Shown: positions 8,601 through 16,854 of the stretch, piece after piece
Layout of the letters: the number at the start of each line of letters is the position of its first letter
Numbering within the stretch: the first letter of the stretch is position 1
Origin: Podila epigama
Lineage: Eukaryota; Mortierellomycota; Mortierellomycetes; Mortierellales; Mortierellaceae
Direction: 5' to 3'
DNA: 19,286 bases
Assembly: GCA_015679605.1 (NCBI GenBank)
Contig: JAAAVE010000334.1
Coordinates: 3,176-22,461 of the forward strand
The notes under the pieces: model-generated
The model's input: the letters and a program-made list of their open reading frames with translations, nothing else
Databases searched by the model: none
What the model was told of the DNA's origin: nothing
Program-made: the position numbers and the translations under genes

Positions 8601-10971
8601 TTATCGCCTGCTATTCAATTCCTTGTTTGCTTGAATCATCTCCTTGCTGAGCCAGAGTCCATGATACCCGTATGGGATACGGCGAGGAATCTGAACCTTG
8701 GCAACAGGTTCAGCACCAGCACCAAATTTTTGAGCATCAAACACCCAGAGTTCAGTTATCTGCGGTTGGTCAAACTGCACGAGACCGTTCTGGAGCTGGT
8801 TCTCGTCGTAGACATACATCAATATATGGCCTTCATCTTCTTCCAACGTGCTTCCGTCCTGACGAGGAGACGCAGGAACAAAGAAAGGTTCGCTCCCATG
8901 TACATTGGGTGGGAACCTGAACACCTTGTGCTCCTTTGCCTCTAGCTCCTTGAGCGTCTCGAGACCCAGCTCCCACTGACCATCACCCCCAACGTTCTTC
9001 AACTCGCCCAAGCGTGAGAGCTCCTTCTTTTTCTCTACAATCGCTTGAATGTTCAATTTCATAATGCCGAGACTCTTCCAGCCCATACCATTGACATCAT
9101 TCTTCATGACTAAAGAGTAGATGTATTTGGCATGGGGGCGCGTGTACCAATCAAAGTTCATGACTGGCATCTCTGTGACAAAGGTAGACATGGTAGTCAT
9201 CTCGGTCTTCCTGGTCTTGAAGTCGAATCGGAAGAGCGTCAAATACATGGCGTCAGGGTCCTGGTCGTCATAGTTCCCCGATCCCGGTAGAGAATATGGC
9301 TTCGCGTACTCCTCCATTGTCTTGCCACCACGGTAATTGGACGTGTCCGTCGTGCCCCATTTTGTGACCTCTGACGGCAGCCTGTTCGAACGGCAACCAG
9401 TCATACACACAGCCACAACGTTGCCATCCGCATCCTTCTCATCCCAAGCCTGTGATGTATGGAACATATGACAGGCACGCGTCTCGAACCAAATGACCTC
9501 GTCCTTCTTGGGGTCGAAGTACCGCGGCAATATACCAAACTTTGCAGGCTTGTTTGTTTCAAAAGACAGAATTGGAGAGTTACGCGGCAGATGAGTAAAG
9601 GGATTCATAATCAACGGGACTTGAAGAAGGCTATTGAAGGAGGTAGGATAACAGAAGAGTGGTTAGAAGCTAGGAAGTCTGTGTGTCAACATTCATTCCA
9701 TATGCTCACTTTGTGTCATGGTTACATTGTATGGGTCTCTGTAATGGCAAAGTCTATAAAAAGGATTGTCGTGAATATTCATACTGCAGAAAAAGTCCAG
9801 GTATGAGACAAGCAAACAAAGGCAAGGAATACATCTTGCTACGCACCATGGGACATGGATGGTTCCTTGTATCCTGGAATGGGCGCGTCCCAGATGCGCC
9901 TCTTGCCATCAGCAGAGATGACAGAGTAAAATACGAATGGTCTTTCCATGTAGCGCCAACTGAAGAGAAAGGTCTCGCCTGTTCTAGGGCACACCTGGTT
10001 GTTTCCAGTCACAAAATAGATGAATGGATAGCACAAGCATTACATTTTGGTTGAAAAACACGTTTCTATCCCTTTCTTGTCCCATATTTGCAGTATTGTT
10101 GGATTACCTTGGGATGTGCTGTACACGCTTCGGTGCCAGGAAGAATGGGCTTTTTCCTACGCGTTCCTTCCTCCTCAAAGTTATACTCGCCAATGGTCTC
10201 CAAGCTTGGCACAGTCATTTCATGTGGGATTCCGGCTTCTTGCAGGGCCAAAAGACGACTGTTGGCAAACAACAACGCAGTGTTGCCATTGCTCATGTTG
10301 CTCACGCGCAAGACAATGGACTTTAGAACTAACCAACTCAGTTGCAACAAGGCTTTGATGCGTGAGGCGCGTCTGTTCATGAGAAGGTCAACTGAAAGTA
10401 ATATCACGCCATGTTTGAGTCCCTGCTTGAAGATGTCACAGCGAACAAACCGGTTCATATACCGCGGCCGAATAGCGTCGCCTTCGTCTCCCCCAAAGTA
10501 AACCCCATGTACCATGCCTCAATATGTAGAGTGTGTTTGTTATTTTGATTGTTTGTTAAAAAAAAAAAAAAAAAATCCTGAGTACAAAAGCACTAATATT
10601 GGTCCATGTTGGGTGCACAAACATGCGATGAGCAATTTCAATTTCCTCATACCTTCACCATCGAAAAAGTGGTGCGGCCCGTGATGTTCCGGTATGTGAA
10701 GAGAGTTGGGGCCGGTTCTAACGTACTGTGAATGTCGCAATGACTCTGGAAGAACCCCAAGGACTTTGCACTCGATACCCTCGGGATCAAAGGTTTCTTC
10801 ATGAACAGGGTAAAAATTGCCTTGGAGGTATGGATGCGTATGTAACTCGGTGCGATTTCTGATTTTAGCCATCATGGCTGGTGGGAGGGGACTATGACTC
10901 CCCTCAGATATTGGGTTGAAAGTCTTTTGGGCTGAAGAACCTTGGCAAGACTTTTGTGGTGGAACAGTCAT
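8601..10971 (-). CDS. Carotenoid/stilbene cleavage dioxygenase (RPE65 family)
   Basis: Exons (minus): 10971-10653, 10517-10108, 9994-9847, 9753-9726, 9630-8601, giving 644 aa, within the usual fungal size range. The family is a seven-bladed propeller, non-haem Fe(II) enzyme that splits a double bond of carotenoids, apocarotenoids or stilbenes with O2. The four iron-binding histidines are all seen: H241 (AHPKV), H292 (MSHDFAIT), H359 (FHTSQAWDE) and H625 (PYGYHGLW). N-terminal family blocks YLQGNFYPV, YVRTGPNS and HHFFDGEGM are also present. The usual FHxxNA at the third histidine is FHTSQA here. The microexon 9726-9753 supplies DFAITETHT and its flanks. There is no hydrophobic signal peptide. 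No carotenoid gene is adjacent, so the substrate is open: beta-carotene, an apocarotenal (as for CarS/AcaA of Mucoromycota) or a stilbene. ATG 10971 is the natural start. Confidence 0.95.
9726..9753 (-). other. 28-nt microexon of the carotenoid oxygenase
   Basis: The upstream exon ends CAT G before GTGCGT (9846). The microexon lies between acceptor TTTTTATAG and donor GTAACC. The next exon starts after CAATAG at 9630. Joined, these give S-M-S-H-D-F-A-I-T-E-T-H-T-I-L-L-Q-V-P-L, the conserved blade around the second iron-binding histidine. Skipping it would shift the frame, because 28 is not a multiple of three. Confidence 0.85.
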
Positions 10972-11517
10972 TTCGAAATGAGGCCTCTTTTTTTTTTGAA
11001 TGAATGAGCAAGCAGAAAAAAAAGCGGTCGGGTGAACGGGAAAATGGGAGAGTGAGAGTAAAGTGAAAGTGAAAGAGAAAAACGAAAGAGAGGGAGAGTG
11101 AAGAGCGAAACATTGCTCTCTTTGTTCCGGACAAAATGGACATTAAACATTCGCATATCTTCTTCCCTCATGTAAGATAGATAGTCGGTGGACTCGATGC
11201 ATATGGCGATGAATCGCTGACAAAGAGTCTTTCATCAAGCGACGCAACATACGACTGTTTCCATTATTTGATACAATATAGTCGCTCTCCTGTGCTGATT
11301 TCAAGCTACATGGAGGGATAAACTACACGCTGCTTTTTGTTGTCAATAGAAAACCGTTGGGAAAAAAAAAGATGCGTTCGCTGTTACATGAGATGAATAC
11401 CTTTTAATGGCTCTTCATATATCAACCTTGCCATTTCTCTCGCTCTTCCTATTCTTCTTCTTCTTCTTCTTCGGCTCAACATCCTTTCGGCATCCTTCCG
11501 AGGTGTTATTCCCGTAT
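10972..11517 (-). promoter_or_regulatory. Prefoldin 3' flank and carotenoid oxygenase promoter
   Basis: No gene is supported in these 546 nt. The oxygenase-proximal part (about 11020-11105) is almost pure pyrimidine on the minus strand, resembling the leaders of the other genes. The distal part has a TTC microsatellite (about 11452-11473), which lies in the prefoldin 3' UTR as GAA repeats. No AATAAA was found for prefoldin. Confidence 0.5.
11452..11473. repeat. (TTC)n microsatellite in prefoldin 3' UTR
   Basis: About seven tandem TTC units on the plus strand, read as GAA in the prefoldin 5 transcript 45-66 nt after its stop codon. Confidence 0.85.
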
Positions 11518-12376
11518 CTATGCCTTTGCCGCCGCCGCCGCTGCTGCCTTTTGCTCTTGCTGTTGAATCTGCAATTTGTATTGCATGACATCGACCAGCG
11601 ATCTCAAGTTTCCTTGCTTCGTTGAGACTGTTGCCTGGATCTTTTCCAGGTTGCTGTTGACAAACGCCACCTTGCTGTTGTAGAACTTGATGGCATCCTC
11701 CGTAGTCTAGATCAAATACGTTTTGTTTTTTTTTTTCGAGAGCAGTTTCAAATGTCAGCCAATATATTCCACGCAACCCTTTGATGTCTTCTTCATCGCG
11801 AGGAAAGATATGCTGCTTATGAGATATATATGTATATTCATGTAAATGATTTACCTTCTCGACATAATATCCAGTTCCAATGTCGACAATAACCTTCTTG
11901 ACATCAGCCAGCTTGCCAGGGACGTATAATGAACTGGTTAATGGAACGAGGATTGTCTTTTCCTCGTTCTTCTCGTGAATAGCTTTACAGCTCTCAATGC
12001 AATCTGCGAAACGGTTCTGGGCTTGCTTCAACTGGCCAAAGGACGAGGTCAAGTGTGAGAGTTCCTGGTCGCGACAAAGATAAAAAAAAAAGGAACAAGG
12101 AAAAGTTTGTTTTGTTTTGAAAAGGATGAGTTGCCTGATCTCCAAAGCCCTCGCAGATTCAATTTCCTTGCATTGAAGATTGTGTGCGCTTCCTCAGCCA
12201 TCTGACCATCCATCTTAACTGACTGGAAGAGAAGGCACGAGAATACATTGTTTCCAATGCTTTCCTTGTCTCGACACAGCGCATCGAGTCTACTATCTTA
12301 CTTCTTCCAATTGCTTCTTGACTTCAACAAGTTGTGGCAGCTCCAAGTCCTGGAGTTCAATCTGCTTTTGTGCCAT
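11518..12376 (-). CDS. GIM5: Prefoldin subunit 5 (GIM5/PFDN5)
   Basis: Exons (minus): 12376-12302, 12064-11855, 11706-11518, all phase 0, giving 157 aa (human PFDN5 is 154). It is an alpha-class subunit of the hexameric prefoldin chaperone, which hands nascent actin and tubulin to the CCT/TRiC chaperonin. The N-terminal helix starts MAQKQIELQDLELPQL. The hairpin core has the diagnostic LVPLTSSLYVPGKL and IDIGTGYYVEK-type residues (VDIGTGYYVEK), then a second helix beginning TTEDAIKFY and ending QQQEQKAAAAAAKA, with the same AKA end as the human protein. The first intron (237 nt) contains exon-like open stretches that I do not accept (see rejected items). The final alanines come from a GCN-rich run at 11521-11547. 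The gene shares a divergent promoter with PRP46. Confidence 0.95.
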
Positions 12377-12629
12377 GACGAGACCGAGGTTTCTGAGTTG
12401 TGAGATGAAGTGTTCTTGTAAAAAAGTGTTTGCTCTGCTGAAGATGCTTCCCTTTGAAAGTCGCGATCTCAAAAAAAAAAGCGATCGAACTCACGTGACT
12501 CATTCGCCACTCCAGAAACCTTTTCCTTTTGATGTCATTTTGATCACAATCACCATTCACACTCACAAACACACAGCATAAAAAAACCCCTCTCCTCCTT
12601 TCCTTCTCACCAAGACCAGTAGCTTCAGA
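12377..12629. promoter_or_regulatory. Divergent promoter, prefoldin 5 / PRP46
   Basis: Only 253 bp separate the two start codons. The region holds a palindromic E-box CACGTG at 12492-12497 (context TCACGTGAC), an A10 tract just before it, an ACAC-rich stretch (about 12556-12578) and a CT-rich leader (about 12586-12612) before the PRP46 ATG. CACGTG is the core site for bHLH factors; its use here is inferred. Confidence 0.55.
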
Positions 12630-14788
12630 ATGCCACCCAAGAGAGCATCCAGGTCAAAGGCCAGCAATAAGGGCGAGGAGGCAGAGTCGCAGGATGTGGT
12701 CATTGAGAACAACATCCCTGATGCTGTCGTTCCAGATGCTGCAGAAGCCGAGACAGATCAAGGCTCGGAGCTGAAGGTCATTGTGGAAAGAGCTGTCAAG
12801 AGAACACGGGACCTATTCGCTGAGGACCAAGAGAGTATCTATGTCTTGCCAGCAGAGGATCAGACGAGGTAATTTTTTCTTGTGTTTTGCACTTTAGTAG
12901 CGAAAGATATTTTTAACGTTGAGCTGTTTGCTTCGTCGCGTGCTTCATTACTGACATTTCTATATTGTTCACTTGGCAGCCAACGTGTTAAATTGCAATC
13001 CAAGATTTATGACGAATATAAGAATGTCCAAGTACTCCCGCACCCACTACAGAAACGTCAGGAAGAGCAACAGAAACAAAAGAAGGCCAAGAGCATGGCA
13101 GCACCACCCTCAGGCGATGTTACTCAGGCCGACAGTGGCGTTCAAAAGATTCTGGATGGTATGCCCAAGAAGACTGCATCATCTCAACAAAGCTCAGCCC
13201 TCGTCATGCACAAGCCGACCATTCATAATCCTTTCCCAGATACCCCTGGCGGTGGCAGTTCGCTCGTTCGCAGGCCTGTGGCCAAGGCTGTGAGACCCGA
13301 ATGGCACGCTCCCTGGAAGCTTATGCGTGTTATTTCTGGTCATCAAGGATGGGTCAGGAGTGTCGCTGTTGAGCCCGGCAATAACTGGTTCGCTACAGGA
13401 GCAGGCGATCGTATTATTAAGGTATTTCATATTTTCCTCACGTCCTTTACTTTGCCATGCAGTTTTTGTTTTGTCCAGTTACGCATTTTCGAATGTATAT
13501 AGCCTGATCACTCTTTTGTATATTTTTTGTAGATTTGGGATTTGGCTTCAGGAAGGCTGAAGCTCTCGTTGACAGGACACATTGGCCAAGTACGTGGCCT
13601 TGCAGTATCACCCCGTCACCCTTACATGTTCTCCTGCGGCGATGACAAGATGGTCAAGTGCTGGGATCTGGAGAGTAATAAGGTCATCCGTCATTATCAT
13701 GGTCATCTCAGCGGTGTTTATGCCCTTGCACTTCACCCTACTTTGGATGTTCTTGTTACTTCTGGACGTGATGCCACTGCTCGTGTAAGTTTTTTTTAAC
13801 GTCATGCCTACGAAGGTTACTGTAATGGGGAATCCAAGTTTTGATGGACTGCAAGACTGATTCGGATAAGCAAATTGTGTATGTTAGGTCTGGGATATGC
13901 GTACAAAGCAGGCAGTGCATGTGCTGTCAGGACACACAGGAACTGTCAGCTCTGTCAAATGTCAAGAAGCCGATCCACAGGTGATCACTTCATCGATGGA
14001 TGGTACTGTCCGACTTTGGGATCTTGCAGCTGGAAAGACTATGACTACATTGACGCACCACAAGAAGAGCGTTCGCGCCATGGCTTTGCACCCAACAGAG
14101 TTTACTTTTGCCACAGCCAGTCCTGACAACATCAAGCAATGGAAGTGCCCTGAAGGACAGTTCATGCGCAACTTTGAAGGCCCTGGAGGGGTCACTGGTG
14201 GCGGCGGTATTGTTAACGCGTTGGCTGTCAATGCTGACGGTGTCATGTTCTCGGGAGGTAAGTTGACTCGCTGTTTGGCTTTGCAAGTGACCACCATAAC
14301 AGCTTTGACATACTTAAAAAGTTTTTCTTCTCTTTTTTTTCTTTTATTTACACAGCGGATAACGGAGCTATGGGATTCTGGGACTGGAAGTCGGGACATC
14401 AGTTCCAGCGATTGGACTCACTTGTGCAGCCTGGATCTTTGGAGAGCGAAGCTGGTATCTTTTGCGCAGAGTTTGACAAGACTGGTTTGCGCTTGATTAC
14501 TGGAGAGGCAGATAAGACGATCAAGATCTGGAAGGAAGATGAAAATGCTGTAAGGAACTCTTTTAGATTTATGTTTTTATGTTTATTGCTCTATTGACAA
14601 TGTTGGCAAAACAGGGCAGTCTGTCTGGCCAGTGTGCATTTTTTGCAGTGCATGCCTAAGGATGTTTGTATGAAAGGAGAACTAACAATGACTTTTACTC
14701 ACTTTTAACAATCGCAATGAAAACTATATAGACACCTGAAACTCACCCGTTGGACTGGAAGCCATCGTTGATGCGAAAGCGTTACTGA
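12630..14788 (+). CDS. PRP46: Pre-mRNA splicing factor PRP46/PLRG1 (PRL1 family, WD40)
   Basis: Exons: 12630-12868, 12980-13421, 13533-13784, 13888-14257, 14356-14549, 14732-14788, giving 517 aa (human PLRG1 is 514). It is a core WD40 subunit of the Prp19/NineTeen complex in the spliceosome. The N-terminus (1-194) is low-complexity and includes the conserved segment around [18 protein letters not shown]. The propeller starts near 195 with seven blades ending KIWD, KCWD, RVWD, RLWD, KQWK, GFWDW and KIWK. Blades 2-4 have typical GH and DG/DD residues and are nearly identical in style to PLRG1. The last exon is only 57 nt and encodes the conserved tail [15 protein letters not shown]. Exon joins are phase 2, 0, 0, 1, 0. 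The stop lies just 106 bp before the ETR1 ATG, and an AATAAA lies at 14826-14831. Confidence 0.97.
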
Positions 14789-14825
14789 GCGCGACCCAAA
14801 AAAAAAGAGAAAACGTCGAAAATCA

Positions 14826-14831
14826 AATAAA
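14826..14831 (+). terminator. Polyadenylation signal AATAAA, PRP46
   Basis: Canonical hexamer 38 nt after the PRP46 stop, followed directly by a T tract. It would place the PRP46 mRNA end very near or inside the ETR1 5' leader. Confidence 0.5.
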
Positions 14832-14844
14832 TTTTTTTGTATTT

Positions 14845-14878
14845 TACTAACCAAAAACTGTGTCTTTCTTTTTTACAG
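14845..14878 (+). promoter_or_regulatory. Unpaired 3' splice site upstream of ETR1
   Basis: A perfect TACTAAC branch sequence is followed 27 nt later by ACAG, with TCTTTCTTTTTT between. Sixteen nucleotides then precede the ETR1 ATG. It matches the signals used by other introns here (CTAAC in importin intron 2, EBP2 intron 1 and ETR1 intron 2). No convincing donor lies in the spacer. The nearest strong upstream donor is GTAAGG at 14550, inside PRP46. Confidence 0.6.
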
Positions 14879-14894
14879 TGACATTTCTTGAACA

Positions 14895-16672
14895 ATGAAT
14901 CTCACACGCATTGCTGCATTCGCTTCTGTCCAGGACACTCGGATCACCCTGTTGCGCCAAGCGAGAACAAGGCCGTTGCATCAGTATCAACAACAAACTC
15001 GGAACCTCTTCAACAACTCATGGCAACGCGTTTCTTTTCCAGCTAGTCGCGATCACACCAAACTTTTGTCCAAAGCTAGTCATGCATCAGCATTCCGTCA
15101 TGGTGGACTTCAGGTGCGGTACATGAGTGCAACAGTGACCCATGCCACTGCGTTGGTGTACTCTGCTTACGGCCGACCAGCTGAAGTGCTCAAGTAAGTT
15201 TTTTACAAAATGACCACAAATAAAATATAAAGTCGTCTTCCTGTCCAGCTCACACCTCGTCTGTCCTTTTTTCCTCCCCCATACCCCGCGAAACGCGAAC
15301 GCCTAGGGTCTTGGAGCATACCTTGGAACCACCAGCAGATGATTCTGTCCAAGTCCAGTTTCTAGCATCACCTATCAACCCTGCGGATATCAACCAGGTG
15401 GAGGGAGTCTATCCTCTTAAACCACCCATGACCACCCGACTCTACTCAAATTCAACCTCTTCGTCTCTATCTGAGCAACCACCTGTGGCAGTCGGTGGAA
15501 ACGAAGGAGTTGCCAGAGTCACCAAAGTGGGATCCAAAGTCTCTGCAGACCAACTCAAAGTGGGGGACTGGGTCGTCATGGGTTCTGCGGCTCTTGGTAC
15601 TTGGCGCACACACGCCAACTTTAAAGCCAAAGAACTCACTCGGATCACTGCAAAAGCAAACAATGGAACACAAACCGATGGTGCTCCACGTCTAGATCTA
15701 CTTCAGCTGGCAACTCTGACAGTGAACCCTTGTACAGCCTACCGTATGCTCCGAGACTTTAAGACATTGTCACCAGGTAAAAAAAAAGGAAAGAAAAAGT
15801 CCAGCATTTTTCTATCTATCTATCTTGGTGGGCCCCTAGCAAAAAACTAACACGGATATCATATCACCCATAGGCGATTATATCATCCAAAATGGAGCCA
15901 ACTCGGGAGTGGGTGAGGCTGTGATCCAGATGGCAAAACCTTTGGGGGTCAAGACTATCAACATCATTCGAAACCGCCCTGGTCATGAACAAGTGGCGGA
16001 GCGCCTGCGAGCACTTGGCGCCACACATATCCTGACTGATGATCAACTTGGCAAGATTGAAACCAAGGAGCTGGTCAAGTCTTGGCTTGCTGCTGAAGGT
16101 TCTCAAAAGAGAGAGATCAAGTTGGGGTTCAATTGTGTAGGAGGAAAACCAGCAACAGAGATGGCTCGTATGTTGAGGTGAGTCTATTTTACTTTTTGTT
16201 TTTTATGTTGTTCGTGTTTGTTGTTGGCGACCACCGTTTCAGGAAGAGCAGGCTGTGTGCTACAGTGAAGGAATGGTCTCTGTGCTCTCCCCATTTTGAG
16301 ATTTTGACAATGGATCGAAATATGTCCACTATTTCTTATACGCGTAGTAAAAATGGCCATCTGGTGACCTATGGAGCCATGTCCCGTCAGCCTCTGATTC
16401 TACCTGCAAGTCTCCAAATTTTCAAGAACGTGCACGCGTCTGGATTTTGGCTCTCAGCATGGAATGATGAACACTCTGTCCAAGAACGACAGGATATGAT
16501 CGACTCGGTATTGGACACCATGGACCATCCAGATTACAAGTTTGCCAACATCAACTGTACATCCAACAAATGGTCATTGAAGGCGTCCCCCGGATTACAG
16601 GAAGAGCTTCTTCAAGTCGTTCAAACGGCTACCTCCACAGGACATGGCAAGCAGGTCTTTGTCATGGAGTAG
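14895..16672 (+). CDS. ETR1: Mitochondrial 2-enoyl thioester reductase (ETR1/MECR)
   Basis: Exons: 14895-15193, 15307-15776, 15874-16177, 16348-16672, giving 465 aa. It catalyses the NADPH-dependent reduction of trans-2-enoyl-ACP, the last step of mitochondrial fatty acid synthesis, which feeds lipoate supply and respiration. It is a medium-chain dehydrogenase/reductase without zinc. INPADINQVEGVYPLKP contains Y135, the family's catalytic tyrosine. The NADPH loop is NGANSGVG (263-270); FNCVGGKPATEM, VTYGAMSRQP and FWLSAW match MECR. The first ~76 residues are Arg/Gln/Ser-rich with few acids, a plausible but long mitochondrial presequence. A second ATG at 15123 (M77) would give 389 aa, close to Candida Etr1. 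A Ser/Thr-rich insert (about 141-159) is unlike human MECR. Intron 3 has two in-frame acceptors. An AATAAA follows at 16689-16694. Confidence 0.95.
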
Positions 16673-16854
16673 AGCTTTAACCGTACATAATAAAGAATGT
16701 ACTTTTGTTTACTGAGACAATATAAAGGAATGTATTAGAAAAATAGAGTGCGAGAGAGAAAGTAATACAATAATCCAGATAAAACACACTGGATACGATT
16801 TAGCTATTGTGCTTGTTGTAATGGCACAATTAGAGAAATTAAAACATGGCGCCC
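16673..16854. other. Convergent 3' flank, ETR1 and CNT transporter
   Basis: 182 nt of A/T-rich non-coding sequence between two stop codons. An AATAAA for ETR1 lies at 16689-16694, 17 nt after its stop. No clear hexamer was seen on the minus strand for the transporter. No other feature is supported. Confidence 0.55.
16689..16694 (+). terminator. Polyadenylation signal AATAAA, ETR1
   Basis: Canonical hexamer in ATAATAAAG, immediately downstream of the ETR1 stop, followed by a T-rich element TACTTTTGTTTAC. Confidence 0.5.

Larger units (their letters stand above)
14789..14894 (+). promoter_or_regulatory. 106-bp tandem spacer, PRP46 3' end / ETR1 5' end
   Basis: The spacer holds an A-run (about 14799-14807), AATAAA at 14826-14831, T7 at 14832-14838, a TACTAAC box at 14845-14851, a T-rich tract and ACAG ending at 14878. 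It therefore combines a polyadenylation signal for PRP46 with a full 3' splice-site array before the ETR1 start. There is almost no space for a separate promoter. Confidence 0.6.

Noticed and set aside
9459-10054. Plus-strand open frames opposite the oxygenase
   Set aside because: They are antisense to conserved oxygenase exons and introns and show no recognisable motif.
11384-12145. Long minus-strand open frame across the prefoldin gene
   Set aside because: It begins with a non-ATG codon inside intron 1, matches prefoldin only over exon 2, then runs through intron 2 and a wrong frame of exon 3. The three-exon model gives a 157-aa protein that matches the family end to end.
12065-12301. Possible extra exon in prefoldin intron 1 (acceptor CTCTTCCAG at about 12214)
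   Set aside because: It reads open for about 27 codons, but human PFDN5 aligns with the direct join of exons 1 and 2 without an insert, and the only donor nearby would be GCAACT.
15811-15825. TCTA repeats in ETR1 intron 2
   Set aside because: Fewer than four copies inside an intron; ordinary low-complexity sequence.
16133-16347. Continuous frame through ETR1 intron 3 as coding sequence
   Set aside because: The stretch starts with GTGAGT and encodes a T-rich hydrophobic run absent from MECR. The spliced join matches homologues. The alternative acceptor is kept only as a finding.
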